Assembly (NCBI RefSeq): GCF_019175285.1
Contig: NC_056524.1
Span: 101,446,645-101,510,644, forward strand
DNA from: Sceloporus undulatus
Lineage: Eukaryota; Chordata; Lepidosauria; Squamata; Phrynosomatidae
Reading direction: 5' to 3'
DNA length: 64,000 nucleotides
Position numbers and translations under genes: made by a program
Notes under the pieces: generated by a model
The model's database searches: none
Seen by the model: only the letters and a program-made list of their open reading frames with translations
Told to the model about the DNA's origin: nothing
Part shown: positions 10,901 to 24,925 of the stretch, one piece after another
Layout: each line of letters begins with the position of its first letter
Position numbering within the stretch: position 1 is the stretch's first letter

Positions 10901-13900
10901 ACAGCAGCATGGGCAGCAAGTTATTTCAAGACCTTCTCTTCAAGAGCAGGTTGCAACTTCTCAGACAGTAGAACATCAGATGTTAAGGGAAGAAAATGTG
11001 CTGTTAAACCAGGTCAGTACTAGGATGGGTAAAATGCAGCTTGTAAGCCACAAGCTGCCTCTCCCATGATTCTGGCACTCCAAAAACAAAATAGGAAAAA
11101 ATCCTCACAATTTAAGGGACAGGGGAGAGAATTGTGAGGCCCTTGTCTGTAGCCATTGGCCACTGGTCCCCATTTTTTCAGCTTCAAAAATATCATTTTT
11201 GGCCAGAAGATCATTTTGGGGCATGTGCTTTTTCTTCAGTAATGCTCTTTCAGTCCCCTGACACACACACACACACACACACCAATTAGAAAATAGTTCT
11301 CCAAATGGCACAAAAGTGTCATCAAAGTTCTGGAACATCACTTCCAGGTTGGCAAAAAGTTGAATGGCTCTAGTTGGTGGGCATGAAAATGATACCCTTG
11401 ACTGTTAAGAGTATTCCCCAGCTCTGCTGTAAGGGGTGCAGGGGATAAATTCTCCACGTTTTTGGCTATTTGAGGCCTGGGGGCCTTTCCTCCCCAAAAA
11501 ACAAGAAGTGGATTGGTTTTTCAAAGAGGTCCCTTTGAACTTAGAAAAGCTCTGAGGATATCAAAACCAAGGCAAAATTTCCCATACCCCCAAAAGGCAT
11601 GAGCAACTCTTTAAACAAAAACAAAAACAAAATGGTATGTTAGTGGACATGGGGCCCGAACAGACAGGCCAAAATAAAGATACTTAGGGTCACTTTGGAG
11701 GTATGCTGTTTAAATGATGTATGCGTCCTAAGAGGCCAGAAGTCATGCCAAAGCCACGCTCCAGTACTAAGTACTGGAGAGCAGCTTTGACACAGCTTCT
11801 GGACTCTTAAGATGTGTGTGTCATTTAAACAGCATACCTCCAAAGTGACCCAAAGCAGCTTTATTTTGGCCTGTCTGTTTGGGTTCATGGAGGATTTATG
11901 CAGTTGACAGGGTTATTTGCAAATTTAATAGTAACTCATATAATTGCCCTCAGCAAAAGAGGGAAATGAACTAAATTATGTCAGTCATTCTGTAAAGATA
12001 TTCCTAATTTTGTTTTACTGTTGTATCCTTGTATAATAATCCCAAACTATTTTGGTTATTGTAGGACAAGAAATCAGTGGCTACTTCACAAGGGATGCAG
12101 GATGGCTGCCATTCTTCCAGCAATTTATCTTCCCAATTCAGGGACACCTCTCTGCTCCCACAATCTTTGAGCATAGCTCCACCTTCTGCCATTCCACAGG
12201 ATAGCAGTCACCAGCACAGTACTTCTGATTTTGGTCATGACCAACAGTTGAGGTAAAAGAAGTGTGTGCTGTGTTTATCTTAATGCAAATAGGCATTGTC
12301 ATTGCTGCAGAATCTGTAGCTCCATGTTTGGATTATTACTTTATAACCAGTAAACATGGAAAATGTTCAACAAAAAAAATTAATTTTATCAAGATGGAGC
12401 ACACACCATTTGGGTATCATTTTGTTTGCCTCGGCAGATTAAACTGGTCGACCTGTTTTACTGTATTTTTTTAACTTTTAAAGCTATTTTATTATTGTAT
12501 TCTTCTATTTTATCATATTTTCATTTCTATGACAGTTTTTGTTGAATTTGCAGCTTCCCATTCTAGTATCTTATCATAAAGAAAAAATAAACTTAAAGCA
12601 GGAATGGGCAACTGCCAGGAGTATACCCCAGTTGTGCCCTCCACCAAATATTTCATTGGTTTTGCACTACCTGCATTATAACTTTTTCATACATAAAAAT
12701 GGCCCCCATATCCTTGAGAATATGGGCAGTAATTTTACCATGTTTTTTCCTTCCCAGTGTCATTTTAGGGCTAAGAAAGGCCTTCTTTTATCCAGGAAGT
12801 AAAGTGGAATTTTAAAAGGATGTATGCCCAGTTTCTTTAGATCTGGCAAGATGGATTAAAGAATTAACAGCTAATGTTGTGAAAAAATTTTGAAAAATAA
12901 TCCAGGTACATAAGTACTTTTAAAAAGTTAGTTGCCTCTTCAGATGACTGCTTAATAACTGCTTTCCTGGAGTAAAAGAAAAAGGTGTTTAGGCTTGGCA
13001 AACTGAATGGAAGCTTTAACTATCAACTATTCTAATAACCAGCATACACAATACAATATCAAATGTCCCACCATCAGAAATGAGTGACTGCTGTTGGGCT
13101 GAGCATTATCATGGCTGTCTTTGACATTAGGTAAGATGAGATGGCTGCTTCAGGTAACAGATGTTACAATGGTAAATAAAAAGCAGCAGTATAGCATTGG
13201 GGGGGGGGCAGAGGTATGTTGCCCCTTACTTGCCCTGCCATCCTTAGGATAGCCTGTTCATTGCCCTTTGATGTAGTGAAGGATGTTCTCTCATCACCAG
13301 TTCTGAAGAAAATTTCAACTGCTACTTCACATGTGGAATGGGAGAGGGACAGGTGCATTTTGCTTCAGGTGGTAGAATGTCATCAGTTGTAACGGGACAT
13401 ATTTATAATGTGATACCACATCTCATGGTAAGAGGAAGAAACAATTACAGCTGAGTGTCAGTTCTCAAGGCAACCACAATTTAAATCTACACTAAGACCT
13501 AAATCCAACTGCTAGTCCCAATTAGATCAGTGAGACTTGTACAAATTAGTTTTACCATTCACCAACTGCTTCAATGGGTTTCATCTACTTGACATTAGCA
13601 ATTGGAATTAGGCCTAAACAAAGAATTAACGTCTTATGAGAATGAGTAGGCTCTTGAGTGCATTTGGCAATAGGATTCAAATTGTGCTTTATTCCAGAAC
13701 GAATTAAAATTTGTTCCTGGGCCCAGTCTAATTTAAAGTCTCTTACTCCCACAAAACATGCAGTTACCTTAAGCAGAATAAATCTCCTCCCTTTTCAATG
13801 TATTAAAGTTACTTGATCTTCACCGATGCTAATTTTCTTTAATTTTCTGTTTTCCAGACTCTTGCTGAGTCAACCTATTCAGCCAATGATGCCTGGGTCC

Positions 13901-16900
13901 TGTCATGCAAGGCAGTCATCAGATGTTAATGCAGCTGGACACCAAACAAAGTATGTAATGCAATATATACACACACATAGATAATTAAGATGAAGAGGCA
14001 GTTTTGAAATTATATTGAGAAACTTCATTTATTCTGAGATCATGAAACTACAGATCCATCTAGAGGTGGTACTTGAGCTAAACAGGAGACAGAGTAAGAA
14101 TGTTATCTTTAGCTTCTGTCTTACAGTTAACCTCTCTACCATCATCCAGCTAACCACAATCCTAGTTTTCACAGAACTCAGCTGCTCCAATACATAGCTT
14201 CACTCCTGCAGTTGTGTATTAGTTTTTTCAAACCATATGGCTTGTCCAATTTTTAAGACCTGGGGGAACTAATGGGGGCTATTTCAGACAGAGGAAAATG
14301 TTTAAGAACTTGGATCCTGATGCTTGAAACATCGTCTAATGTAGCCATGCACAGCCTGCAGCCCTGGGGCATGTCTGTGGTCCTTGGCTGCTCCCTGAAC
14401 AGCTCCCCAAACCAGCAGGACTCTGTGATTTCAATAAAGATTGATTAGCACATTGGTGTGCATGAATGTGCCATGTATTTGCATGTGCAGAGATGTGTGT
14501 AGAAGAAAATAATCTGTGTGCAGTGCATATATTGTGTGCATGTGTGTATATGTGGGTTAGCCACTTAAAGTACATAGATCCTGAGTCAGCCGCACCTGCT
14601 GTTTTTTTACCTATTGTCTCTCATGGATTGTGCTGTGACAACTATATTATTTTCACAAAGCCTTAGCTGGACTGTTTCTTTTAATAGATATTCTCAGAGC
14701 CTACAAGCATTCCAAAGTTTGGAAGTACAAGCTTCCAGCAGCAGTGCACCTATAGTGCTGATGGGACAAGCACTGTTACACCCCAGGTTTTCGGCAACAC
14801 AGACTTCTCAGGCTTCATCTTTGCAACCTATGCATCAACAGCAGCAGCAGCAATGCTACCTGCAGGTGGGCTGGAACAGAACTGACATTATCTAATGGGT
14901 AAGCCGCCCTGGACGTTTTTTAGTTGAAGGGGCGGCATGTAAATGTTTCAAGGAAAAGTAGTAAATTATTACCATACAGCTTTTACCAAAGGCAAATAGC
15001 ACTACACATTGGGACCATAAATTCTATCCATTTTTCACAAACCAGTTTCAACTTGCATCTGTGTTATGAACATGATAAGTGTATGTTGCAGATCAAGCTA
15101 TAAGGCACTTAGTTGCAGTCTCTGTCTGTTTCTCTCTCACACCCATAGTCAATCACTCTTGTCTCTTTTTCTCACACACACAGCAAATGATTCCATACAG
15201 TTATATAGGATGCAGTTGTGTCGATATGCTTCCAAAAGTACACATTATTTTCCATATCAAATTTTCTTTCATTCATAAAAGGACCCAAAAGAGTGGACTG
15301 GTTTTAATTCCATTTTAATTATGTATGCGTGATATTTCTATTAAGATTTTTAAGTTTCCAGTACCAATTTTTATTTTATGTGTATGTTGCTGCTGATTAC
15401 AATAGCCTTTGGTTTATACAGTACTTAAACAAACATTAATTAAACTAAACTCAGTAGTAAGTTTTTAATACCAGAGGAATAGTTAGAATTATCAGAAATT
15501 TTCAGTCAAAGTAAAGATGAGAGAAAATTGGATCTAAATAGTTTCACTTCTTCACTCTTCTATAAAAATGTACATTATTAGCTTTCTGTGATTTTCATTA
15601 ATTTGTTTAGAATCCATTTGAGTAGACATTAGTAACTGACTATGGTGCAGCCTCATAGTATAGCTCCATTTACTCAAATACAGAATAATTTCCCAATTAA
15701 TTATTTCTGTAATCTGCAATATTACTGGGAAAATTAGCTATTTGGAGATTGTGACTTTGCATATGTTAAAAACAGCTCATATTTTATGTATATCATGAAA
15801 ACATCAATTTGTTTTAATGTGATTATACAGGAAATTTTCTGAAGGAGTACCTGGTCGCTCTTTCTAAATCTAATTTTAGCTCATTGTTTCTGTCAAGTGG
15901 ATTTCCTTTCTTTCTTTTTTTTTTCTGGATCCTGATTACTTACTTGTTCCTTTGTTTTTTCCTTTTGCTGCACATAAACTTCCTGAATGATAATTTGTCA
16001 CTGATTGCTCTTGGCACAGTTAACAAATAAACTGCCACTTCAACATCAGGTTTTTCAGTAAAATAGTAAACATGAATTGTAGATATAAGGGTTAAATTAA
16101 AAAAGCCCAAATATAGAGAATTCCTCACTTTAAGAACAGTAAAATCCGTCCACAGTAGAAGGGCATTGGCAATGTCAATGTAGGGCTGTAGTCCTTAATA
16201 TGTGTAGTTACAAATAAGTACCACTGAGGTCTGGGGGACCTTATTTTTAAATAAACAAGCTCAGGATTGTTATCCATCAATAATAAACATGATTGCCATG
16301 TGAAATGTGGAATCATGGCAGGAAAGAGGAGGCAAGAAAAGGAGATGAGGCAGAATGCATTGGCAAGGTAGGACAGGAAAGCATAAAGTGGTGAGTTCAG
16401 TACCAGCCAGGGGCTCAGGGTTGACTCAGCCTGGCATCCTTCCGAGGTCACTAAAATGAGTACCCAGCTTGTTGGGAACAATTAGCTTATACGTTGTAAA
16501 CCACTTAGGGAGTGCTTAAGTGCCCTGATATGCAATATAGAAATGTACTTGCTATTGCTATTGCTAAAGCAGGCCAAATTATTAGACAGGAAATCCCACC
16601 AATTTCTGTTTAAATAACTTTATAACTTCACGAGTTGGTTAAAAAAGTTCCATTTCACATAAATAGTACAGTATTTGGTCCATTAACTTACCTACACCAA
16701 ATGTTTAGTATTCTTCAAATTATTATAGCCAACAGGCAACAGTCACAAAGCAATTGGTAGTTGTTGCGGGTGGGGATTGTATAAACTATACCAAATTCAT
16801 TTTAATTATAAATGAATCTTTTGTTTCATGTCTGTTAAATAATTACTTGGCTTCATCAAATTCTGTTTTTTGCCTAGGTGCAGTCTGCAGGACCTTTACA

Positions 16901-17063
16901 CAATGTGCAGGCAGAGTCTCTGGTCATACCTTCATACTCTCCACAGGAAGAAAGCATAGAGTACCTTCATGTGCAATCGCAAGAGCAGCAACTGCAGCAC
17001 CCAGTTGGCCGGAGAACCATTGGCTTGCCTGAATCCTTAAACATGCAGCGATGTCTGCAATAG
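1755..17063 (+). CDS. NPAS2: NPAS2, C-terminal part (six coding exons, 5' part outside window)
   Basis: NPAS2 is the CLOCK paralogue: a bHLH-PAS transcription factor that pairs with BMAL1 on E-boxes and drives circadian transcription in the nucleus. Only the region after the PAS domains is present. Coding exons are 1755-1901, 10812-11012, 12065-12252, 13858-13950, 14688-14865 and 16878-17063; all borders are AG/GT and the phases join without a break, giving about 331 residues plus TAG. Recognisable blocks are [15 protein letters not shown] (coiled coil), [23 protein letters not shown] and [10 protein letters not shown] followed by a short glutamine run, all matching the NPAS2 C-terminus as I remember it. 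The VLMGQA block and short length favour NPAS2 over CLOCK, and RPL31 and TBC1D8 next door agree. The bHLH and PAS exons must lie to the left of the window. Confidence 0.95.
2120..2545. mobile_element. Fold-back DNA element with arms of about 100 bp
   Basis: The left arm (about 2165-2265: ACAAAATACATAATGCAAG, AGCTCCACTAGC, CATCAGACAAAAGAT) is the inverse of the right arm (about 2400-2495: ATCTTTTGTCTGATG, GCCAGTGGAGCT, ATTATGTATTTTGTGC). No coding capacity. Superfamily not determined. Confidence 0.7.
2949..3170. mobile_element. Palindromic hAT-like MITE, full length
   Basis: Starts GGTCCAAAACACATTGCAGA and ends TTTCTGCAGTGTGTTTTGGTCC, so the two ends are inverted copies. The centre holds GGGAATTCTGGGAACTGTAG against CTACAATTCCCAGGATTCCC. 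About 220 bp, no ORF. Confidence 0.85.
4060..4200 (+). mobile_element. LINE 3' end (L2/CR1-like)
   Basis: Ends AAAGACAGGATATAAATAAA followed by a TTATT-rich tail, the usual end of squamate L2/CR1-type 3' UTRs. Truncated, no coding part. Confidence 0.55.
6773..7007. mobile_element. Palindromic hAT-like MITE, CAGACAGGCCAAAATAAAGC family
   Basis: About 235 bp. The left end GGCCCTATACAGACAGGCC and inner CACTTTGGAGGTATGGTGTT reappear inverted at the right end (AACACCATACCTCCAAAGTG, GGCCTGTCTGTATCAGACC). It forms an almost perfect hairpin. A second copy is at 11651. Confidence 0.85.
7426..7645. mobile_element. Tigger/pogo-like MITE flanked by TA
   Basis: Begins TA|CAGTGGATCCTTGTTATACG and ends AGAAGGGCCGACTG|TA, with the internal GTGTATGCTCAAGTCCCATT. 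CAGT termini with TA target duplication are typical of Tc1/mariner-pogo elements. A near-full copy in the opposite orientation is at 45680. Confidence 0.8.
7915..8270. mobile_element. Unclassified inverted-repeat element with retained CpGs
   Basis: Nested inverted repeats: GAAATAACGCAACATTAAT against ATTAATGTCGTGTTATTTC, and inside CTTTTTACTTTC against GAAAGTAAAAAG. It holds several intact CpGs (CACACGACGTTT, CAGACGACGTTT), unusual in this AT-rich intron. Family unknown. Confidence 0.6.
8696..9137 (-). mobile_element. tRNA-derived SINE (Sauria-like) split by a MITE
   Basis: The body and tail lie at 8696-8888 (GTGCCTTCAAGTTG, CAGTGGGGATTTGAACACTG) and the tRNA-like head at 9102-9137 (GACACTCAAACCACAACCCA). 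The 213 bp in between is a separate palindromic element. Confidence 0.75.
8889..9101. mobile_element. Palindromic MITE inserted in the SINE
   Basis: The left side GGAGATTATCATATGGGAAG...TCCTTCTCCAGTGCTTAAAT is the inverse of the right side ATTTAAGCATGGGAGAAGGA...CCCTATAATCTA. No ORF. It interrupts the SINE between its body and head. Confidence 0.7.
9754..9840. repeat. 35-bp tandem repeat, about 2.5 copies
   Basis: The unit TGCCTGTTCTTCCTGTTCCT plus GGCTGAACAGGCAAA occurs at 9754-9788 and 9789-9823, then partially to 9840, followed by a C run of about 14. Each unit contains the inverted pair GCCTGTTC/GAACAGGC. Confidence 0.85.
9922..10388. repeat. 183/184-bp direct duplication flanking the gap
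   Basis: The left copy 9922-10104 and the right copy 10205-10388 begin CCCCCCGGAAGTCCTG and end GACAATGGGATGCT. They differ at only a few bases (one base in a C run, GGTTCTCC versus GGTTCACC, one A/T in a homopolymer). The left copy stops exactly at the gap and the right copy starts exactly after it. This looks like overlapping contig ends not merged; a real tandem repeat is the alternative. Confidence 0.9.
10105..10204. other. Assembly gap (100 N)
   Basis: Exactly 100 N, the conventional placeholder for a gap of unknown length, within an NPAS2 intron. The sequences touching both sides are near-identical copies (9922-10104 and 10205-10388). Confidence 0.98.
10812..11012 (+). CDS. NPAS2: NPAS2 exon: Q-rich region beginning MFLQQ
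   Basis: 201 nt, phase 0 at both ends, 67 residues, ending LLNQ before the donor GTCAGT. The acceptor follows TTTCCTTCCAG. The leading MFLQQ is shared by NPAS2 and CLOCK; the rest is low-complexity and glutamine-rich, as in the family. Confidence 0.93.
11013..12064 (+). other. NPAS2 intron
   Basis: Contains an (AC)n run at 11263-11281 and the hAT-like palindrome at 11651-11886; the rest is unannotatable AT-rich sequence. Confidence 0.7.
11651..11886. mobile_element. Palindromic hAT-like MITE, second copy
   Basis: Starts GGGGCCCGAACAGACAGGCC and ends GGCCTGTCTGTTTGGGTTC. Inner arms TCACTTTGGAGGTATGCTGT and ACAGCATACCTCCAAAGTGA. Same family as 6773-7007. Confidence 0.85.
12065..12252 (+). CDS. 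NPAS2: NPAS2 exon: serine-rich segment
   Basis: 188 nt, starts in phase 0 and ends after two bases of a codon (AG) that is completed by A of the next exon to give arginine. It encodes a Ser/Gln-rich stretch ending DFGHDQQL, aligned to the DFSHDRQLR region of mammalian NPAS2. Confidence 0.92.
12253..13857 (+). other. NPAS2 intron
   Basis: 1.6 kb of AT-rich sequence with a G run at 13199-13208. No gene and no repeat that I can name. Confidence 0.6.
13858..13950 (+). CDS. NPAS2: NPAS2 exon: [15 protein letters not shown] motif
   Basis: 93 nt between TTTTCCAG and GTATGT. It encodes [19 protein letters not shown], almost identical to the mammalian NPAS2 segment. It ends with two bases (AA) of a lysine codon completed in the next exon. 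Confidence 0.95.
14688..14865 (+). CDS. NPAS2: NPAS2 exon: VLMGQA motif and short poly-Q
   Basis: 178 nt between TTTAATAG and GTGGGC. It encodes [19 protein letters not shown] and then [11 protein letters not shown], matching mammalian VLLMGQAVLHPSFPASQ and HYLQ. The CAG run codes six glutamines. Confidence 0.94.
14866..16877 (+). other. NPAS2 intron
   Basis: Two kb, AT-rich; it holds one tRNA-type SINE at 16388-16566. Otherwise nothing recognised. Confidence 0.7.
16388..16566 (+). mobile_element. tRNA-type SINE with TATTGC tail
   Basis: Contains ACTCAGCCTGGCATCCTTCC, GAGGTCACTAAAATGAGTAC, TTGTAAACCACTTAGGGAGT and the tail GCTATTGCTATTGCTA. This is a common squamate SINE distinct from the BovB-tailed one. 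A minus-strand copy is at 49309. Confidence 0.75.
16878..17063 (+). CDS. NPAS2: NPAS2 terminal coding exon with stop
   Basis: 186 nt including TAG. It encodes 61 residues beginning [11 protein letters not shown] and ending MQRCLQ. The acceptor is TTTTTTGCCTAG. Compared with human NPAS2 the end is diverged (human ends in a proline-rich tail), but the position after the HYLQ/CYLQ exon and the following 3' UTR support it. Confidence 0.9.
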   Translation: MQSAGPLHNVQAESLVIPSYSPQEESIEYLHVQSQEQQLQHPVGRRTIGLPESLNMQRCLQ

Positions 17064-18262
17064 AGTCCGCCATCACAATCAGTGCACATTTAGCTTTATT
17101 TAACGGTGGCTGGAGAGGAGGAAATGTCGGTGCTTGAATATGTATTCATTTCAAAAGCTTTGTGGCATAGAGGGACTACCAAAGGTAGACCTTGATGGAT
17201 AGTGCAATAGGAGAAGGAACGGGGATCATTTTGCAGATGTTTGCACTGTTTTGTGACTGTGTTATTAATGCTAATACTAATACATGCCATCATATGCAAA
17301 TTGTGGCACTAACTGGTATGTGTTAGTAGGAGATTCTGTTAAATATTTTGACCAGAAAATGCTATGGTTATTCCAAAAAGAAGAAGAAGAAGAAGAAGTA
17401 GTAGTAGTAGTAGTAGATGGCCTTCACTATTTTGATCATTTAATATGAAAAGCACTGGTTCAGAGAGATTTATTGAGAGAATGAGAGATTATTTTTATTA
17501 TGGTTAATATTATTATTTTGCACAGCTGCACAAAAAGCATAATCTAGCACTTTGGTAAGGAAAAGTCTGCTCCAGTGACCAGATGAGCACTTCCAGTAAG
17601 AGAGAATATACTGTCATTTATTTAAAAATAATTAAAAACACCCTGCAGTTTGTAACCCTCAAGACCCTTAACCAGAAACTTGTTACCTACCCACCCTATT
17701 CTTGCTACTTCTAATGTTTCAGATAAATTACACTTGACAGTTTCCTATTTACTTATTGAATTACAACTGTAAACAGTGGACTAAGCACAATCATTTGCAG
17801 CTACTATTTCAACATACTAGCCACGTTCTTTTAAACACTTTGAAGAGAATCTCTTCTACTGACTGGACAGACCCTTCACAACTGTTCACAGAACAAACAT
17901 CTGGAGGATATGCACTGTGTTACTGCCCATTCAGTGGGAAGATGCTGCAACTGTATTACATATCTCTTTCATTATTACATTTAGGACTGAATTTTCCTCC
18001 AAGACATTGCACTTTTGTATGCTTTATGTTGATGTTTCTAAAAGAGATTTTATGTCATTATAAAATAAGTAGTGTTAAAAATGAGCTGTTGTTAAAAATC
18101 AACAACAACCATGAACTATTTCTATATAAAATAAAATTATATGGGACTATGTGGAAATTATTTTGTATATGAAAGATCAGCTCATTTCACAAGTCTGGAG
18201 CTTTTTTCATGTTTTCTGTGAGTAAACATTTCTAAATAAAAGAATAATTAGAAATATAGCTT
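17064..18262 (+). other. NPAS2: NPAS2 3' UTR with polyadenylation signal
   Basis: Unspliced, AT-rich sequence without a supported ORF follows the stop codon. A canonical AATAAA lies at 18235-18240, so cleavage is expected near 18255-18262. The UTR contains an (AAG)n(TAG)n microsatellite at about 17378-17417 and several ATTTA motifs. The 3' end is inferred from the signal only. Confidence 0.75.
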
Positions 18263-19689
18263 CAGGCCTACAGCTTGGTCATATGGGTGCTTGCAGAAGG
18301 TTGTTGGTATGTCACCCTTTGCATTAGTTAGCATCTGGTATGAAACAAGTAGTTCAAGACCAGTTTGTGCTATCTGGTAACTTGCTGTTTGTCATAGTGG
18401 CTCTTTGGTCACTGTCCACTCATTTGTTCTCTTTCTTTGGTTTACCACTTGTTAACATTTGGGTTTTTAAGAACACAAGATGAAGCCTGCTGGATCAGGC
18501 CAAAGGTCTCTCATATCCAATATGCTATTCATTTGGTGACCAATTGGTTGTCTCTGGAAAGGCCAAGGAGACATGAGTGCAATAATCCCCCCAACCCACT
18601 GCTCATCCACAATTGGTATGCCAAGGAACAGTGTCTCTGGTAGTGGACAGAATATCTCTCTCTCTCTCTCTCTCAAAGGGGGACAAAGTGCACACCCAAG
18701 GTTGTTTTTATAGCCTTCCTAGGCCCACTCTCTCCCTCAACGTTTGAGAGCCTAAAGCCAGGCAATCTTACCTGTAATGAAAGGAGACAACCATAGGAGA
18801 CAACCCACATAGCTGAGTAATTCTTGGCCCTAAATTGTGTTATGTGCGAAAATGATGGATGGAGAGCATGTGCAATCTCCCAAGACTTTAGGGTCCTGGT
18901 ACAGACCCATAAACTCTTCTTCAGAGGTTTTTTTTTTGTCTCTGCTACTGCCATCCTCTTGAGGCTGAGACAGTGTGACTCCCCCATGCCACTCAGTGGG
19001 TTTACCATGGCTGAGTCAGGATTCGAACCCTGGCCTCCAGAGTCCTAGTGCAATTGTTGTAGATTCATTTGAAACCAGAATTTTAACCAGACTTAGCAGG
19101 GAGACCCAGAGCCGATTGGAAAGGAAACATAGTTCATTTAGCTGCAGCTGTTCCCAGTAGGAAATTCATCCAAATTCCTGGGACCCCGGATTCAAAGTGA
19201 ACCCAGGTTTTATAGAAAACCAGAAATCACATTTCATTGGTTATATTGAACTGAACATTTACACCCCTGTATTTTCAATGGATATTCACACATTACCCCT
19301 AACCTATGCCACTGTCCCTCGTGGGTTAGCCATCCATCAGCCTTTTATCTCTATGCTTTGTTTCACTGTCCCCAAACTGTTTATGCAGTACTTCCTTTTA
19401 TTTGGGTTAGACTCTTAAGTTAGGAGCCGTTTCCAAATCGTTTACATTCCAAAAACAGATAATTTCACATGACCTGCATTAAATCAACATGTCAGCACTG
19501 TCACCTTCAGCTCCTCCTGGACACAAGGGACAGTCTGAATTTTAACCTTTCTACCACACAATGCTCAAACCACTAGGCTACACTGCCCCCGCCCCCCAAC
19601 AGTCTTCCTATGTGCCTCCTTTCACAAGGAGGAAAAAGAGCCTTGGAGGACCACTCTTCGCCCCCTCCCAACTTTTTTTGCCCCTCTAG
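18263..19689. other. NPAS2-RPL31 intergenic spacer
   Basis: About 1.4 kb. A GATGAAGCCTGCTGGATCAG-type interspersed repeat at about 18470-18625, a (CT)n run at 18655-18674, and a split SINE at 18920-19585. No gene. Confidence 0.7.
18920..19585 (-). mobile_element. tRNA-derived SINE split by a 460-bp insertion
   Basis: The body at 18920-19058 (TGAGGCTGAGACAGTGTGAC, ATTCGAACCCTGGCCTCCAG) and the head at about 19549-19585 (ACAATGCTCAAACCACTAGG). The sequence GAATTTTAACC occurs at both ends of the insertion (19078-19088 and 19533-19543), a likely target-site duplication. Confidence 0.6.
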
Positions 19690-19990
19690 GAAGCCGGGAG
19701 CATCCGAAACCGGAAGTAGCCTGTCGCTCCTTTACTTCGCTTCCCATCTCTATGGTTCTTCCGCCTTGGTGGATTCTTTTTCTCCCATCGTGCTTTGCGC
19801 TTCCTTTTCGGTCTGGCCCTGGGAAGGGAGGGTAAGTCCGGCTGTGGGGGTGTTTAGTAATCCGTCGCCATCCGTCTCTGCGGAGCCATGGGCGGCCGGG
19901 GTCAGGGTCGGCCTGGCTTCCTGGGGCGAAGAGGCTCACGGAGGGCGGATTATTTCTGGGGCTGGGCTGGGAGTCTCGCCGAATGAGGCC
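19690..19990 (+). promoter_or_regulatory. RPL31: RPL31 CpG-rich promoter
   Basis: A local GC- and CpG-rich block in an otherwise AT-rich region, just upstream of and around the RPL31 start. An ETS/GABP motif ACCGGAAGT is at 19709-19717 and an inverted ETS core (CTTCCG) at 19758-19763. ETS sites and a pyrimidine-rich initiator are typical of vertebrate ribosomal protein promoters. Confidence 0.8.
19800..19831 (+). other. RPL31: RPL31 noncoding exon 1 with TOP motif
   Basis: The sequence CTTCCTTTTCGG begins at 19800 and is a good 5' terminal oligopyrimidine tract, the mTOR-responsive translational element of ribosomal protein mRNAs. It is followed after about 30 nt by a consensus donor GTAAGT at 19832. 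The exact start site is inferred from the C followed by pyrimidines. Confidence 0.7.
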
Positions 19991-20322
19991 GACATTCCTC
20001 TCTCCCCCCTCCCTCCATCTCTCTCCCTGGCTGCCGCCATTAGAGCTTAAGTAGGCAATTACTGTAATGGGAACCCAGGAGGAGGGAGAAGGTTGAACAG
20101 GGGAGACGTCAAAGGCCTGGCCACGAGTGCTTAATGCCTTTAAAGATTTGGACTCTCTGAGCTGCATCACTACTATTTGTTTCTTTATTATCAGTTTCAT
20201 TATTCATTGTGTCTGTTTTCAAGGAAGGAGGAAGAAGCAGAGAGGTTTTCCTGTTATCCCTCCCCATGGGCGCATAAAACATAAACCTTGCACAGAAAGG
20301 CTTTTGGATCTGGCACTCTGTG

Positions 20323-20514
20323 AGGTTGTATCCACACTGCAGAAATAATCCGGTTTGACGCCACTTTAACCACCATGGCTCAGTGCTGTGGAGTCCTGTA
20401 GTTTGTTGTGGCACCAGAGCTCTCTGTCGAAACTACAGTTCATAGCATGAAGTCACGGCAGCGAAGGTGGCGTCAAAGTGGATTGTTTCTGCAGTGTAGA
20501 CACAGCCATTAGGG
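20323..20514. mobile_element. Palindromic hAT-like MITE in RPL31 intron 1
   Basis: Starts GGTTGTATCCACACTGCAGA with AATAATCCGGTTTGACGCCA and ends GGATTGTTTCTGCAGTGTAG. A variant of the family at 2949 with a different end and centre. Confidence 0.8.
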
Positions 20515-20878
20515 GCAGCAGCAGCATCAAAATACTGCACTATATTCTCTCCTAGGAAGAGTGCTCTGGCTCCAGTGCCATTCAGGATACATTACTTACA
20601 TATTCTGCTTCATTTATAGGCTCCTTTCTCCCAGGACGGGACCCAAGGTGCCGTATTATTATACACACAGATACACATGGGTTTGGTTAATATGTTCTCT
20701 CTAGGAATATATGGGTCCTCCAGTGCAACTCTATGGTCAACATCTGCCAAATGTTGACCATGGGATTGTCCTTGAGGACCTACAAATTCCTAGAGAAGTG
20801 TTCTCTCTAGGAATCTCTAGGTCCTCAACCATGTTTTCTGGGGGACATTGACCACAGAGTCGTACTGGAGGCCCAGAG

Positions 20879-21000
20879 CAGTGGTTTCCAAACTCTAGTT
20901 CTCCATGTGTTTTGGACTTTAGCTTCAGAAGCTTCAGTCATCTTGGCCCATGGCATGGGATTCTGGAAGCTGAAGTCCAAAACATCTGGAGGCCCAGGGG
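20879..21000. mobile_element. CAGTGGTTTCCAAACT hAT-like fold-back remnant
   Basis: The left CAGTGGTTTCCAAACTCTAG and GTTTTGGACTTTAGCTTC are partly mirrored by GAAGCTGAAGTCCAAAACAT. Related to the intact copy at 41417. Confidence 0.6.
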
Positions 21001-21139
21001 CCTGTAGCATGTTACTACTTCCTTCTTGTTCCTTAATTTTGGCTCCACTTCATAGTTGGTATTCCACAGTGTAAATATTGGGTTTATTTCTTCTATGGAT
21101 ATACTTCTGGGAGTGGTGGTCTCATTGTGTGCCTGGTGA

Positions 21140-24887
<3,748 letters not shown>

Positions 24888-24925
24888 ATTTTTATTACAA
24901 TAAAAATTATAAAAGTGATACTAAC
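24888..24925 (+). other. RPL31: RPL31 3' UTR and polyadenylation signal
   Basis: Very short 3' UTR, as usual for ribosomal protein genes. AATAAA is at 24899-24904, only 12 nt after the stop codon, so cleavage near 24915-24925 is expected. Confidence 0.85.

Noticed and set aside
17756-18172. 138-codon ORF downstream of NPAS2
   Set aside because: It lies wholly in the NPAS2 3' UTR and has no conserved features.
19622-20200. Long minus-strand ORF (192 codons) over the RPL31 promoter and intron 1
   Set aside because: It results from GC-rich CpG-island sequence; its codon content resembles no known protein and it runs through the RPL31 exon 1 and ETS sites.
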